64,000 nt of DNA, from NCBI RefSeq assembly GCF_900240385.1, contig NZ_OEQH01000003.1, positions 310,001-374,000 on the forward strand, given 5' to 3'. The stretch is from Clostridium minihomine (GTDB taxonomy: Bacteria; Bacillota; Clostridia; Oscillospirales; Acutalibacteraceae). Made by a program: the position numbers and the translations under genes. Below the pieces are notes generated by a model. It made no database searches and was not told the origin of the DNA. It was given only the letters and a program-made list of their open reading frames with translations. Positions 7,668 to 16,512 of this stretch are shown piece after piece. Position 1 is the first letter of the stretch. Each line of letters opens with the position of its first letter.

Positions 7668-10600
7668 AGCCGAAACATTTAACGATTAGTGCCTTTGGGC
7701 CCTTTGCAAATCAGGTAGAGGTCCCTTTTCAGGAATTCGGCTCCATGGGGCTTTTTTTGATTACCGGTGACACTGGTGCGGGAAAAACGACTCTTTTTGA
7801 TGCGATTTCCTTTGCTCTGTTTGGGGAGTCCAGCGGTTCTGTTCGTCCGGTGGACAGCCTTCGCAGTGATTTTGCACCGGAACAGACCAAAACATATGTG
7901 GAACTTCACTTTGAACACCGGGGAAAAGAATATTGTGTTCGAAGAAATCCGAAATACCAGCGGCCTAAGAAAAACGGCAAAGGGTTCACTGACGAGCCTG
8001 CCGATGCATCCTTGATTTTGCCGGGCGCAGGAGTCGTGACCGGCAGTGCAAAGGTGACTGCCGAGATAACGGAGCTTTTGGGAATCGATTATAAGCAATT
8101 TAAACAGATTGCGATGATTGCACAAGGGGAGTTTTTAAAACTTCTTTTGGCTGATAATCGGGAACGAGCTGAGATTTTTCGACGGGTATTTGGAACGGAT
8201 TCTCTGGAAAAAATGCAGCAGGAACTAAAAAGAAGAGAAAAAGAAGCCAGAATCGGTTGGGAGGATTACTGTAAAGCTATTTTACAGTACACAGGCAATT
8301 TGCTTTACAGCGAAGAACAGGGAAATCACCCACTTATTGTTGAATGGAGTTACGAGCCCAATCTTCATCGGGTAGAAGAAATGATGGCTGTTTGGGACGA
8401 GATGATCCTTCAGGATGCACAGTTACTAGAGCAATTAAAAACCAGTCAGAAAAAGCACCAGGAAGCCGATTCCCTGCTGATTGCGGAACAGACCCGTGCA
8501 GAGCAAACAAACCGTTTGTTTCACGAATTGGAACAGGCGCAGATGCATCAGAAGGACTTAAAGGAACAGGAGCCGGAAATTCAGCACTTGACGCAAAAGG
8601 CCGGGCAGGCCGCCGCTGCACTGGAGAGGGTGTTTCCGTTTGAAAGCATTTATCGGTCAGCTCAAGATAGTGCACAGCGCTTAGAGCAAAGCCTGAGGCA
8701 GCTGGGGGCAAAGGGCGAACAACTGGAACAAAAGCTGGCGGGACTGCGCGAGGCTTGGCAAACAGAGCAGCAGGCAGAGCCCCGGCGTCAGGCTTTGGCG
8801 GAACAACTCACCGGTTTGCGCTCCTCTTTGCCGGACTACCAGAAGCTAAAAGAGCTTCAGCAGCAGGAACAGGAACTGGAAAAATCCTTTTTAGAATGTG
8901 TGAACTCTTTGGAACGGCTGACAAAAGAAAATCAGCTTTTGGCACGAAAAAGAGATGAGCTACAGACCCGCTTGACCGAATCTCAAGGGGCGCAGGTATC
9001 TCTTTTATCCTGCGAAAAAGAAAGAGAATCTGCCGCGGAATTGCGCACGAATCTTTTGGATCTTCACAAAATGGTGTCAAGTTTAGAAGCTTTGCAAAAA
9101 GAAGGCCGAAAGCTGCGAGAAAGTTATTTACAGGCAGAGCAGGAGTATACTCAGGTGCGGCGCGTTTGCGAGGAAAAAGAATTTTTGTATTTTCGCCAGC
9201 AGGCAGGTGTTCTTGCCGGACGTTTAAAGCAAGGGGAACCCTGTTCTGTTTGTGGGTCAACCGAACATCCTCACAAGGCCGCTCTTCTTGAGGGAGCACC
9301 CACGGAAGAAGATCTTCGCCGCCTCAGAACCCAGCAAGAGCAGGCCGCAAATAAGCTGCGGGAAACCAGCTCTCAGGCTCACGGCAAAGAGGTACAGGCA
9401 CAGTCTTGTCAAGAAGCGTTGGCTCAACGGCTTGCCAAGGTTTTGCCCGCTGTTTCTATGGGGGAGGATCTTTCGGTTTTAAAAGCGGTCATCGTGCTGG
9501 AAGGAAAGAAAAATACCCGCCGCCAAACTCAACTGGAACAAGATTATCAAGCGCTTAAAACGTTGTGCCGGAATCGGGAAAGCTGGACGGAACAGTTGAA
9601 CGAAACCCAAAAACGCTTTTTGGAAGGCGAACCGGTTTTGCTCAAGGAAAATGAGCGAAAAATAGACTTGACTTCTCAATTCAGTGCAAAAAAAGCAGAA
9701 GTTCAAATGCTGCGGGAAAAACTGCCTGCCCCATCAGAAGATGAGGTGCGAATTTTAATTTCTCAAGCGGAACAGCAGCTCAATGATTCAAAGCAGAAGC
9801 TAAACGACAGTGAAACTGCTTTTCTAGAATGTCAGAAGGAACTGGAGAACACCAAAGCCATTCGTCAGGACAATGAAAAACAGCTGGCCGAACAAAGGGA
9901 AAGGCTGAATCAAACGGAACAAAATTACCGGCAAAGTCTTTTGGAAAATGGATTTTTAGGTGAAGAGGATTACAAAAAAGCGTTGTGTCCCAGAGAACAG
10001 CTGGAAGCTTGGCGCAGTAAAATGAAAGCCTTTGAAGAAGGCAGGCGCTTTGCGGAAGAAAACATCCGGCGCCTGAGCGAAGAAACAAAGGGGAAAGAAC
10101 CGGTAGACAGCATTGCTTTGGCTCAGAAGCGCGAGCACTTGGAACAAGAAAAAAATCAGTTGGATGATAGGATTGGGCAAACCTCTTTGCGTTATGGGGG
10201 CAATTCTTCTATTCTGCAAAAAATCAAGGATGCTCTGCGCACCAAAGAGAAACTGGAACGCGAATACCTGATGGTTTCTTCTTTAGCCAAAACCGCCAAC
10301 GGTGAGCTGCCGGGCCGGCAGAAGCTGGCCTTTGAGCAGTATGTACAGGCGTCCTATTTTAACCGGGTGATTCAGGAAGCCAACAAACGCCTGAGCCGGA
10401 TGACCAACGGCCGATTTGAGCTTTTGCGCAAAGAAACCGCATCGGATTTCCGAAGCCAGTCCGGCCTGGAGCTGGACGTGATGGATTATTATACGGGCAA
10501 GCTTCGCTCGGTTCGCTCACTGTCCGGCGGGGAATCCTTCAAGGCATCACTGTCTTTGGCGCTTGGCTTGTCCGATGTGATTCAAAGCTATGCCGGTGGG

Positions 10601-10813
10601 GTTCAAATCGACACCATGTTTATTGATGAAGGGTTTGGAACCTTGGATTCCGAATCTTTGGAACAGGCCATTTCGGCATTGGCTGCCTTAACAAAGGGAG
10701 ATCGCATGGTGGGAATTATTTCTCATGTGCCGGAACTCAAAGAGAAAATTGAGAAAAAAATCGTGATTCAAAAAGGCGTGGCAGGCAGTACGGTGTCTTT
10801 GGTGCGCCGATAA
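7664..10813 (+). CDS. sbcC: Exonuclease SbcC, Rad50-type ATPase subunit
   Basis: The 1049-residue protein has Walker A GDTGAGKT (35-42), long glutamine- and glutamate-rich coiled coils, a zinc-hook CSVC motif near residue 527-530, the ABC signature LSGGE (about 953) and Walker B ending in MFIDEGFG (about 985-992). This is the full Rad50/SbcC plan and length. ATP binding moves the coiled-coil arms and gates the SbcD nuclease. It overlaps sbcD and is followed after 21 bp by a WYL regulator. Confidence 0.95.
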   Translation: MKPKHLTISAFGPFANQVEVPFQEFGSMGLFLITGDTGAGKTTLFDAISFALFGESSGSVRPVDSLRSDFAPEQTKTYVELHFEHRGKEYCVRRNPKYQRPKKNGKGFTDEPADASLILPGAGVVTGSAKVTAEITELLGIDYKQFKQIAMIAQGEFLKLLLADNRERAEIFRRVFGTDSLEKMQQELKRREKEARIGWEDYCKAILQYTGNLLYSEEQGNHPLIVEWSYEPNLHRVEEMMAVWDEMILQDAQLLEQLKTSQKKHQEADSLLIAEQTRAEQTNRLFHELEQAQMHQKDLKEQEPEIQHLTQKAGQAAAALERVFPFESIYRSAQDSAQRLEQSLRQLGAKGEQLEQKLAGLREAWQTEQQAEPRRQALAEQLTGLRSSLPDYQKLKELQQQEQELEKSFLECVNSLERLTKENQLLARKRDELQTRLTESQGAQVSLLSCEKERESAAELRTNLLDLHKMVSSLEALQKEGRKLRESYLQAEQEYTQVRRVCEEKEFLYFRQQAGVLAGRLKQGEPCSVCGSTEHPHKAALLEGAPTEEDLRRLRTQQEQAANKLRETSSQAHGKEVQAQSCQEALAQRLAKVLPAVSMGEDLSVLKAVIVLEGKKNTRRQTQLEQDYQALKTLCRNRESWTEQLNETQKRFLEGEPVLLKENERKIDLTSQFSAKKAEVQMLREKLPAPSEDEVRILISQAEQQLNDSKQKLNDSETAFLECQKELENTKAIRQDNEKQLAEQRERLNQTEQNYRQSLLENGFLGEEDYKKALCPREQLEAWRSKMKAFEEGRRFAEENIRRLSEETKGKEPVDSIALAQKREHLEQEKNQLDDRIGQTSLRYGGNSSILQKIKDALRTKEKLEREYLMVSSLAKTANGELPGRQKLAFEQYVQASYFNRVIQEANKRLSRMTNGRFELLRKETASDFRSQSGLELDVMDYYTGKLRSVRSLSGGESFKASLSLALGLSDVIQSYAGGVQIDTMFIDEGFGTLDSESLEQAISALAALTKGDRMVGIISHVPELKEKIEKKIVIQKGVAGSTVSLVRR

Positions 10814-10834
10814 CATAGAAAAGGAGCGTATGGT

Positions 10835-11845
10835 ATGAAGCTGTCTAACAGCAGAATGCGCTTTTTATATTTGCTGGAAGCGCTGGAGAAAGAAACGGAT
10901 GAAGAACATCCGTTGTCTGCTCAGGAATTGTGTGTTATTTTGGCAGAGAAGGGAATTCAGGCAGAGCGCAAATCGCTCTATCGTGATATTGCGGCACTCA
11001 ATGAAATTGGGTATGAAATTGGCAGCACCCGTCAGCCCAAATCGGGGTTTTTCCTGATGAAACGGGATTTTGAATTACCAGAGGTACGACTTTTGATTGA
11101 TGCGGTACAATCCGCTCCCTTTTTGACCGCAAAAAAGACCGCACAGCTGACGGAAAAGCTTTGCGGTCTGGTCAGTCGCCCCCAGTCAGTTCAGCTGGAG
11201 CCCCAGCTGAGTGTGGAGAGACGGAACAAATTTGATAATGAAGAAATTTATTATACAATTGATGCTCTTCACGCTGCCATAGCCAATCAGAAAAAAATCT
11301 CATTTCGGTATTTTCACAAAGAACTGCGGAATTGCCGGGCCGTTTGGAATGAAGGGCGAGAGTTTGTGGTCAGTCCTTATGCGCTGCTTTGGTCCAATGA
11401 TAAATATTATCTGGCGGCAAATTACGAAAAATATGATACAATCAGCAATTACCGCCTAGATCGCATGAAGCGTGTCTGCATGGTGGATGAACCGGCCAGA
11501 CCTTTTGAAGAGGTATCGGAATATCGGGAATCTTTTGATGCGGCAAATTATTTAAAATGCAGCTTTCATATGTATCGGGGCAAGATGGAAGATATTCGCC
11601 TGATTTGTGACGGCAGCCTGTTAGAAGAGATGCTGGATCGTTTCGACAGCGACGAGCTTCAGCTCAGCCGGGAAGGGGAAGGGTTTCTTCTGCGCTCGCG
11701 GGCATATGTGAGCGATGGCCTGGTAGAGTGGCTTTTACAGTATGGCGGCCGGGTGCAGGTTCTGGATCCAAGTTCTCTGAAAGATCGAATGCAGCAAGAA
11801 GCTGTGAATTTATGCCGGGTTTATGGAATCCACATGACGGAATGA
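10835..11845 (+). CDS. WYL-domain transcriptional regulator
   Basis: The 336-residue protein has an N-terminal winged helix-turn-helix (about 1-75, with the RKSLYRDIAALNEIGYEI recognition region) and a WYL domain (about 135-225) showing a KYYLAANY core and a YRLDRM motif, then a C-terminal extension. WYL regulators sense ligands, often nucleotides or DNA-damage signals, and frequently act as repressors. It begins 21 bp after sbcC behind AAGGAG, so it is probably in the same transcript and may control it. Its last 25 bp overlap the end of convergent mntP. Confidence 0.85.
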   Translation: MKLSNSRMRFLYLLEALEKETDEEHPLSAQELCVILAEKGIQAERKSLYRDIAALNEIGYEIGSTRQPKSGFFLMKRDFELPEVRLLIDAVQSAPFLTAKKTAQLTEKLCGLVSRPQSVQLEPQLSVERRNKFDNEEIYYTIDALHAAIANQKKISFRYFHKELRNCRAVWNEGREFVVSPYALLWSNDKYYLAANYEKYDTISNYRLDRMKRVCMVDEPARPFEEVSEYRESFDAANYLKCSFHMYRGKMEDIRLICDGSLLEEMLDRFDSDELQLSREGEGFLLRSRAYVSDGLVEWLLQYGGRVQVLDPSSLKDRMQQEAVNLCRVYGIHMTE

Positions 11846-12417
11846 AAGATGTGTTCGGCAAATATTTTAATTCCGATCAAAATCAGAATGATGCCCCCGG
11901 CGGTTTCTGCATGGCCGGACAGCAAAGTGCCGAACTTTCGTCCCAAATAGACCCCTGCAAAGCACAGCACAAAAGTGATGACTCCGATTAAAGAGACTGA
12001 AAACAGCATCAGGTGCATACTGTAAATTCCCACGGAAGCAGGCAGAATAATTCCTGTGGCCAGTGCGTCAATACTGGTGGCCACCGCCTGAATCAGCAAA
12101 GTCTTTTTCCCTACGGTCAGGCATTGTTTTGGGGGACAGTGTGCGTTTTCGCGGGATTCCAGAATCATTTGAATGCCAAGATAAGTCAGAAGAAGCAGTG
12201 CCAGCCAGTGCTCAATATGGATGAGAAGCCCGGCTCCGGCTGTGCCCAGCGCCCAGCCCAAAAACGGCATGAACGCCTGAAAAACGCCGAAGGTAATTCC
12301 AACCTTTAGCGCAAACGGTAATGTTACCCTTTGAACGGCTGTTCCATTGGCTATCGATGCCGCCAGCGCGTCCATAGATAAGCCTACGGCGATTCCTCCA
12401 AGGGATATGTAGTCCAT
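11821..12417 (-). CDS. mntP: Manganese efflux pump MntP
   Basis: The 198-residue product is almost entirely membrane helices (about six). It shows the family's paired acidic helix motifs: GLSMDALAAS near residue 12-21 and ATSIDALATG in the second half, an internal repeat typical of MntP. It exports Mn2+. The start follows GAGGG at 9 bases spacing. I looked for a yybP-ykoY manganese riboswitch upstream and did not see its conserved bases. Its stop lies inside the 3' end of the WYL gene. Confidence 0.9.
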   Translation of the reverse strand: MDYISLGGIAVGLSMDALAASIANGTAVQRVTLPFALKVGITFGVFQAFMPFLGWALGTAGAGLLIHIEHWLALLLLTYLGIQMILESRENAHCPPKQCLTVGKKTLLIQAVATSIDALATGIILPASVGIYSMHLMLFSVSLIGVITFVLCFAGVYLGRKFGTLLSGHAETAGGIILILIGIKIFAEHIFHSVMWIP

Positions 12418-12527
12418 ATTTGGTTTTCCCTCATTTCATTCTTTCTGATGCCCTATCTCTAAAGAATATATTGTGCAGGGCACTGAATTATGAAATGGAT
12501 TCGGAAAAAGGTACAGAATACTTTTGT

Positions 12528-12555
12528 GGGGAGTGCGGCAAAGGCTGCACTCCCC
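12528..12555. repeat. GC-rich hairpin upstream of mntP
   Basis: A 9-bp perfect stem (GGGGAGTGC and complement) with a 10-base loop lies 110 bp before mntP. No proper T tract follows on either strand. It may be an mRNA leader structure for mntP or a weak terminator; I cannot tell. Confidence 0.4.
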
Positions 12556-12635
12556 ATGAATTGTTTTGACAGCTTACTCATAAGACAAATGATATTTTGA
12601 TGTTCTTTTTTTGTTTTTGAAATAAAATGACCAAA

Positions 12636-12661
12636 GGCGGCCTGCATTAAATCAGGCCGCC
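12636..12661. terminator. Terminator after the DUF3787-like gene
   Basis: A 9-bp perfect stem (GGCGGCCTG and complement) with an 8-base loop lies five bases past the stop of the minus-strand gene. On the minus strand it is followed by TTTGGTCATTTTATTT, on the plus strand by CTCTTTATTT. Confidence 0.7.
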
Positions 12662-12665
12662 CTCT

Positions 12666-12884
12666 TTATTTGATGTTATAATCCACCCAGTCTTTGGCTT
12701 CTTTTACGTTTTCATCGGAAGGCAACGCCGCTTTGGTTTTCTTATCGCGCCGATCCGGATAGGTGATGGGAATGGTGATTTTGTTCGTATCGTCTCGCTC
12801 TGGGCCAAAACCAGAGAAGTCTAATGCGGAGTTCAGGCGTTTGTGCTGACTGGGGTCATCTTTATCTTTTCTTTGAAAAATCAT
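12666..12884 (-). CDS. DUF3787-like small protein, 72 aa
   Basis: The frame opens up to 13016, but the start at 12884 (MIFQRKDKDD) has a GGAGGTG site and removes a spurious hydrophobic extension. The 72-residue soluble product ends with ALPSDENVKEAKDWVDYN, which resembles the PSE-x-x-VE-x-AKEWVD ending of DUF3787 proteins in Clostridia. Their role is unknown. The gene is a single unit, divergent from hisH. Confidence 0.65.
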   Translation of the reverse strand: MIFQRKDKDDPSQHKRLNSALDFSGFGPERDDTNKITIPITYPDRRDKKTKAALPSDENVKEAKDWVDYNIK

Positions 12885-12940
12885 GACTGCACCTCCGAAT
12901 TTATTGTTTGACAGCTTGTCTGAAAAATACAGACTTTCGT

Positions 12941-12969
12941 TTGCCAGAAAAATGAAAACATGATAAAAT
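12941..12969 (+). promoter_or_regulatory. Promoter for hisH-hisF
   Basis: TTGCCA and TAAAAT are separated by exactly 17 bases, ending about 60 bp before the hisH start. A short GAAAAC/GTTTTC dyad lies in the leader. Confidence 0.5.
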
Positions 12970-13029
12970 GATGAAATCAAAAATAGAAAACACGTTTTCT
13001 TAATTTTAAAAGGCAAGAAGGTTGCGGCA

Positions 13030-13656
13030 ATGATAAGTATACTGGATTACGGAGCGGGAAATTTAAAAAGTGTGGTAAATGCTTTTCGATATTTGGGCTG
13101 TGAGGTAGAAATTACCAACGACGCTCAGCGCTTAATGCAATCGCAAGCGGCTGTGCTGCCCGGTGTGGGTTCGTTTGGGGATGCAGCTTCTTGTTTGGAA
13201 AAATCCGGGCTGTGGCAGCCGGTGCTGGATTATATTGCCGGTGGAAGACCCTTTTTGGGAATTTGCCTGGGAATGCAGCTTTTGTTTCAGGAAAGCGAGG
13301 AATCCCCGGGTGTGCAGGGTTTGGGTGTGTTTCCGGGTAAAATCTGCCGGATTCCCGATGGCGAAGGACTAAAAATTCCTCATATTGGATGGAATTCATT
13401 GGATCAAAAAATAGGAACCGGTTTACTGCGCGGAATACCGGAAGAATCTTATGTCTATTTTGTTCATTCTTATTATCTGCATACGCCGCAAAGAGAAATT
13501 GTTTCCGCTTGCACTCAGTATGGGGTAACTATTGATGCCTCTGTTGAGTCCGGGAATGTGTTTGGCGCTCAATTTCATCCGGAAAAAAGTGGACAGACTG
13601 GGCTTTTGATGCTGAAAAATTTTGCAGATATAGCGAAAAACGGAACAAACAGATAG
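13030..13656 (+). CDS. hisH: Imidazole glycerol phosphate synthase, glutaminase subunit HisH
   Basis: The 208-residue class I glutamine amidotransferase shows nucleophile Cys79 in LGICLGMQ and the His183/Glu185 pair in QFHPEKS, plus the oxyanion region PGVGSFGDA (44-52). It delivers ammonia from glutamine to HisF for ring closure of imidazole glycerol phosphate in histidine synthesis. hisF follows after 15 bp. No other his genes are in view, so the pathway must be split between loci. Confidence 0.95.
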   Translation: MISILDYGAGNLKSVVNAFRYLGCEVEITNDAQRLMQSQAAVLPGVGSFGDAASCLEKSGLWQPVLDYIAGGRPFLGICLGMQLLFQESEESPGVQGLGVFPGKICRIPDGEGLKIPHIGWNSLDQKIGTGLLRGIPEESYVYFVHSYYLHTPQREIVSACTQYGVTIDASVESGNVFGAQFHPEKSGQTGLLMLKNFADIAKNGTNR

Positions 13657-13671
13657 GAAGGGGAAGCGATT

Positions 13672-14430
13672 ATGTATGCAAAACGAATCATCCCGTGTCT
13701 GGATGTTAACAACGGGCGCGTGGTGAAGGGAACGAATTTTGTGAATTTACGGGATGCCGGGGATCCGGTAGAAGCGGCCATTGCCTATGACCGGCAGGGT
13801 GCGGATGAGCTGGTGTTTCTGGATATTACCGCTTCGGTGCAGGAGCGTGGAACCATTGTAGAACTGGTACAGCGAGTAGCCGAGCAGATTTTTATTCCGT
13901 TTACCGTGGGCGGCGGTATTCGCAGTGTAGAGGATTTTACGGCTCTGCTGCGTGCCGGTGCGGATAAGGTTTCGGTCAATTCCGCTGCGATTCGGAATCC
14001 GGAATTGATTGGCGAGGCGGCACAAAAATTCGGCAGCCAGTGTGTAGTGTGTGCCATTGATGCCAAGCGCAAAGCAGAAGGGGGCTGGACAGTTTATCTG
14101 AACGGCGGCCGGATAGATACCGGGCTGGATGCTGTGGAATGGGCAAAACAGGCAGTGAAGCTGGGGGCAGGAGAAATTCTTTTGACCAGTATGGACTGTG
14201 ACGGAACCAAAGACGGTTATGACCTGGAATTGACCGGAGCGGTTTCCGGTCAGGTCAGCGTTCCGGTGATTGCCTCTGGCGGCGCCGGCAGTTTGCAGGA
14301 TTTTTACGATGCGTTTACGATTGGCCAGGCCGATGCAGTGCTGGCCGCTTCTCTGTTTCATTTTGGAGAAATCGGAATCGGGGAACTGAAAACATATTTA
14401 AAAGAGAAAGGAATTTCTGTGCGACTTTAG
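13672..14430 (+). CDS. hisF: Imidazole glycerol phosphate synthase, cyclase subunit HisF
   Basis: The 252-residue TIM barrel has the catalytic Asp11 in [14 protein letters not shown] and Asp130 in CAIDAK, with phosphate-binding VGGGIR (79-84) and the later SGGAG loop. It accepts ammonia from HisH and makes imidazole glycerol phosphate and AICAR. The length is normal. The start follows GGAAGGGGAAG. It is coupled to hisH and separated from the following thioesterase gene by 36 bp. Confidence 0.95.
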   Translation: MYAKRIIPCLDVNNGRVVKGTNFVNLRDAGDPVEAAIAYDRQGADELVFLDITASVQERGTIVELVQRVAEQIFIPFTVGGGIRSVEDFTALLRAGADKVSVNSAAIRNPELIGEAAQKFGSQCVVCAIDAKRKAEGGWTVYLNGGRIDTGLDAVEWAKQAVKLGAGEILLTSMDCDGTKDGYDLELTGAVSGQVSVPVIASGGAGSLQDFYDAFTIGQADAVLAASLFHFGEIGIGELKTYLKEKGISVRL

Positions 14431-14466
14431 TTTTGGCACCGAACAGAAAGGATATTGGCATAAAAC

Positions 14467-14940
14467 ATGTTACGAAAAGATATGACACCGCAGGAGTTTA
14501 CTAAAAGCGGACAAGGCTATTTGCCGGGTTATTTGGGCATTGAGCTGTTGGAATTAGAAGAAAACCGGATGACCGGAAGAATGACGATACAGCCGTTTCA
14601 CGGGGCAATGAATGGTTATTTACATGCGGCAAGTGTTGTCGCTTTGGCAGACACAGTTTGCGGTTGTGCCGCCTTTGCTCATTTGCCGGAGGGGGCAGCC
14701 GGTTTTACAACCGTGGAACTGAAAAGCAACCATTTGGGCACTGTTCATGAGGGCGGAATTTTTTGCGTTGCCACTGCACAGCATTTGGGAAACAGCACTC
14801 AGGTTTGGGATGCTGTGGTTACCGACGAAGAAACCGGGAAGGTAATCGAACTGTTTCGCTGCACTCAGATGGTCTTGTGGCCCAAAAAGGAACTGACGGA
14901 AGACGAAAGAGTGCTTGCAGCTGTGGAATCCGGACTGTAA
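14467..14940 (+). CDS. PaaI/YdiI-type hotdog thioesterase
   Basis: The 157-residue protein has the hotdog fold pattern of small acyl-CoA thioesterases: a central HGAMNGYLHAASVVALAD region (about 56-73), where the usual HGG motif reads GYLHA, and a later VELKSNHL strand. Members hydrolyse aromatic or medium-chain acyl-CoA esters; the substrate here is unknown. It lies downstream of hisF on the same strand and ends before a terminator, so it may be co-transcribed with hisHF by read-through. Confidence 0.75.
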   Translation: MLRKDMTPQEFTKSGQGYLPGYLGIELLELEENRMTGRMTIQPFHGAMNGYLHAASVVALADTVCGCAAFAHLPEGAAGFTTVELKSNHLGTVHEGGIFCVATAQHLGNSTQVWDAVVTDEETGKVIELFRCTQMVLWPKKELTEDERVLAAVESGL

Positions 14941-14991
14941 AAATAAAAAAAATTAGACATTGGTATTTGTTTTGAATATTGCTTGTTTTAC

Positions 14992-15022
14992 TACCCACGC
15001 TTTAGAGTGTGGGTATTTTTTT
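14992..15022 (+). terminator. Intrinsic terminator after the thioesterase gene
   Basis: A 10-bp stem (TACCCACGCT with AGTGTGGGTA, one G-T) with a 4-base loop is followed by T7. Confidence 0.9.
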
Positions 15023-15258
15023 GTTTTCGGCATGATTCCCAGTTTTTCGCTTTATGATTTGCTTTGATTATTTCCGGCTTTATGGATAGATTGGCTGGAC
15101 GCGGCATAAGAATTACCATGCTGTGCCTGTCAGGCTGTAAAAATGCGAAGCTAAGATTCTGTTTTTCCAACGCATTGGGCTGTGAACAGGCGCACGGGTT
15201 CGGTTTATTTTCAAAAAGACCGGGCGAACCGGTTTTCTATGTTGGAGGTGTAGGAAAG

Positions 15259-16398
15259 GTGAACTGGAAGAAAAGAACGATCTCTATGCTAACCGCTGTA
15301 TGTCTGCTGGCTTCTGTGGCGATCCCTGCGGGGGCGATTTCCAATGAAGAGATCAAGGCTCCCGCTGCGGTGTTGGTAGAGGCACAGACGGGAAAAGTCC
15401 TGTATGAAAAGAATCCTCATGAACAACGCCCGGCTGCATCCATAACCAAAGTGATGACACTGCTGCTGGTGATGGAAGCCATTGATTCCGGAAAAATTGC
15501 TTTGACGGATACGGTGAGTGCCAGCGCACACGCGGCATCCATGGGTGGGTCGGATATCTGGCTTCAGCAAGGGGAAACCATGTCGGTCAAAGATCTGATC
15601 AAAGCGACTGTAATCATGAGCGCCAACGATGCTGCGGTTGCTTTGGCAGAACATGTTGCCGGCACGGAAGATGATTTTTTGCGCATGATGAATGAAAAAG
15701 CAAAAGAATTGGGCATGAACGATACCACTTTTAAAAATTGCAACGGGTTGGATGAAGACGGACACCTTACATCCGCTTATGACGTGGCTTTAATGTCAGC
15801 CGCATTGCTTCGCCATGAGGAAATTACCGAATATACCCTGACCTGGATTGACCATGTGCGCGACGGAAAAACACAATTGGTCAATACCAATAAACTCATT
15901 CGCAGCTACAAGGGAATTACCGGACTGAAAACAGGGACCACCAGCAAGGCAGGCAGCTGCATCAGTGCTTCGGCCAAGCGGGGAGAAGTGAGCCTGATTG
16001 CGGTGATTCTCGGCAGTTCCACCACAGACGATCGGTTTGCTTCTGCTGCAAAGCTTTTGGATTACGGGTTTGCCAACTGGTCTATGGCGGCGCCTGAAAC
16101 CCCGATTTTAGAACTGGTTCCCGTTAAGAACGGAATGAAGTCCAGCGTAGAACCGGAAACTTTGGCGAATCCGTCCATTTTAGTGCCTAAGGGCAAAGAG
16201 AGCGAAGTGGCCAGCCAAGTCGTTTTGTCCGAATCTTTAGAGGCGCCGGTGGAAAAAGGCCAAGTAATTGGAAAAATTACCTATAAGTTGGGGGAAGAAA
16301 CGCTGTTAGAGAGCAACATCCAGGCTAAGGAAGCAGTAGAAAAAATAACGTTCTTCTCGGTATTCCAGCTGCTTTGTTCCTGCATGATCGCATTTTGA
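15259..16398 (+). CDS. D-alanyl-D-alanine carboxypeptidase (DacF type, secreted)
   Basis: I choose GTG 15259 because GGAGG lies 10 bases upstream and the protein then starts VNWKKRTISM with a good signal peptide ending near AGA (24-26); the frame is open back to 15064 but that part reads like leader. The 379-residue low-molecular-mass PBP has SITK (61-64), SAN (121-123) and KTG (224-226), then the PBP5 C-terminal domain and an amphipathic tail for membrane contact. It removes terminal D-Ala from peptidoglycan. A second gene of this family is at 26424. Confidence 0.9.
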   Translation: MNWKKRTISMLTAVCLLASVAIPAGAISNEEIKAPAAVLVEAQTGKVLYEKNPHEQRPAASITKVMTLLLVMEAIDSGKIALTDTVSASAHAASMGGSDIWLQQGETMSVKDLIKATVIMSANDAAVALAEHVAGTEDDFLRMMNEKAKELGMNDTTFKNCNGLDEDGHLTSAYDVALMSAALLRHEEITEYTLTWIDHVRDGKTQLVNTNKLIRSYKGITGLKTGTTSKAGSCISASAKRGEVSLIAVILGSSTTDDRFASAAKLLDYGFANWSMAAPETPILELVPVKNGMKSSVEPETLANPSILVPKGKESEVASQVVLSESLEAPVEKGQVIGKITYKLGEETLLESNIQAKEAVEKITFFSVFQLLCSCMIAF

Positions 16399-16444
16399 TT
16401 GAAATTTCCATACCAAATATTCCTAAAATCTTGTGATAGCCGCC

Positions 16445-16473
16445 TTGCAAATAATGCTAAGATATTGTAAAAT
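16445..16473 (+). promoter_or_regulatory. Promoter for pgi
   Basis: TTGCAA and TAAAAT with exactly 17 bases spacing lie 40 bp before the pgi start. Confidence 0.6.
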
Positions 16474-16512
16474 AAACAAAAGGATTCAGAAAATGACAGG
16501 AGGTTAAAATTC

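Noticed and set aside
12418-12660. yybP-ykoY manganese riboswitch before mntP
   Set aside because: I looked for its conserved bases on the minus strand and did not see them; only a simple GC-rich hairpin is present.
15064-15258. N-terminal extension of the DD-carboxypeptidase
   Set aside because: It would put 65 cysteine- and arginine-rich residues before a perfect signal peptide; the GTG at 15259 has a better ribosome site.
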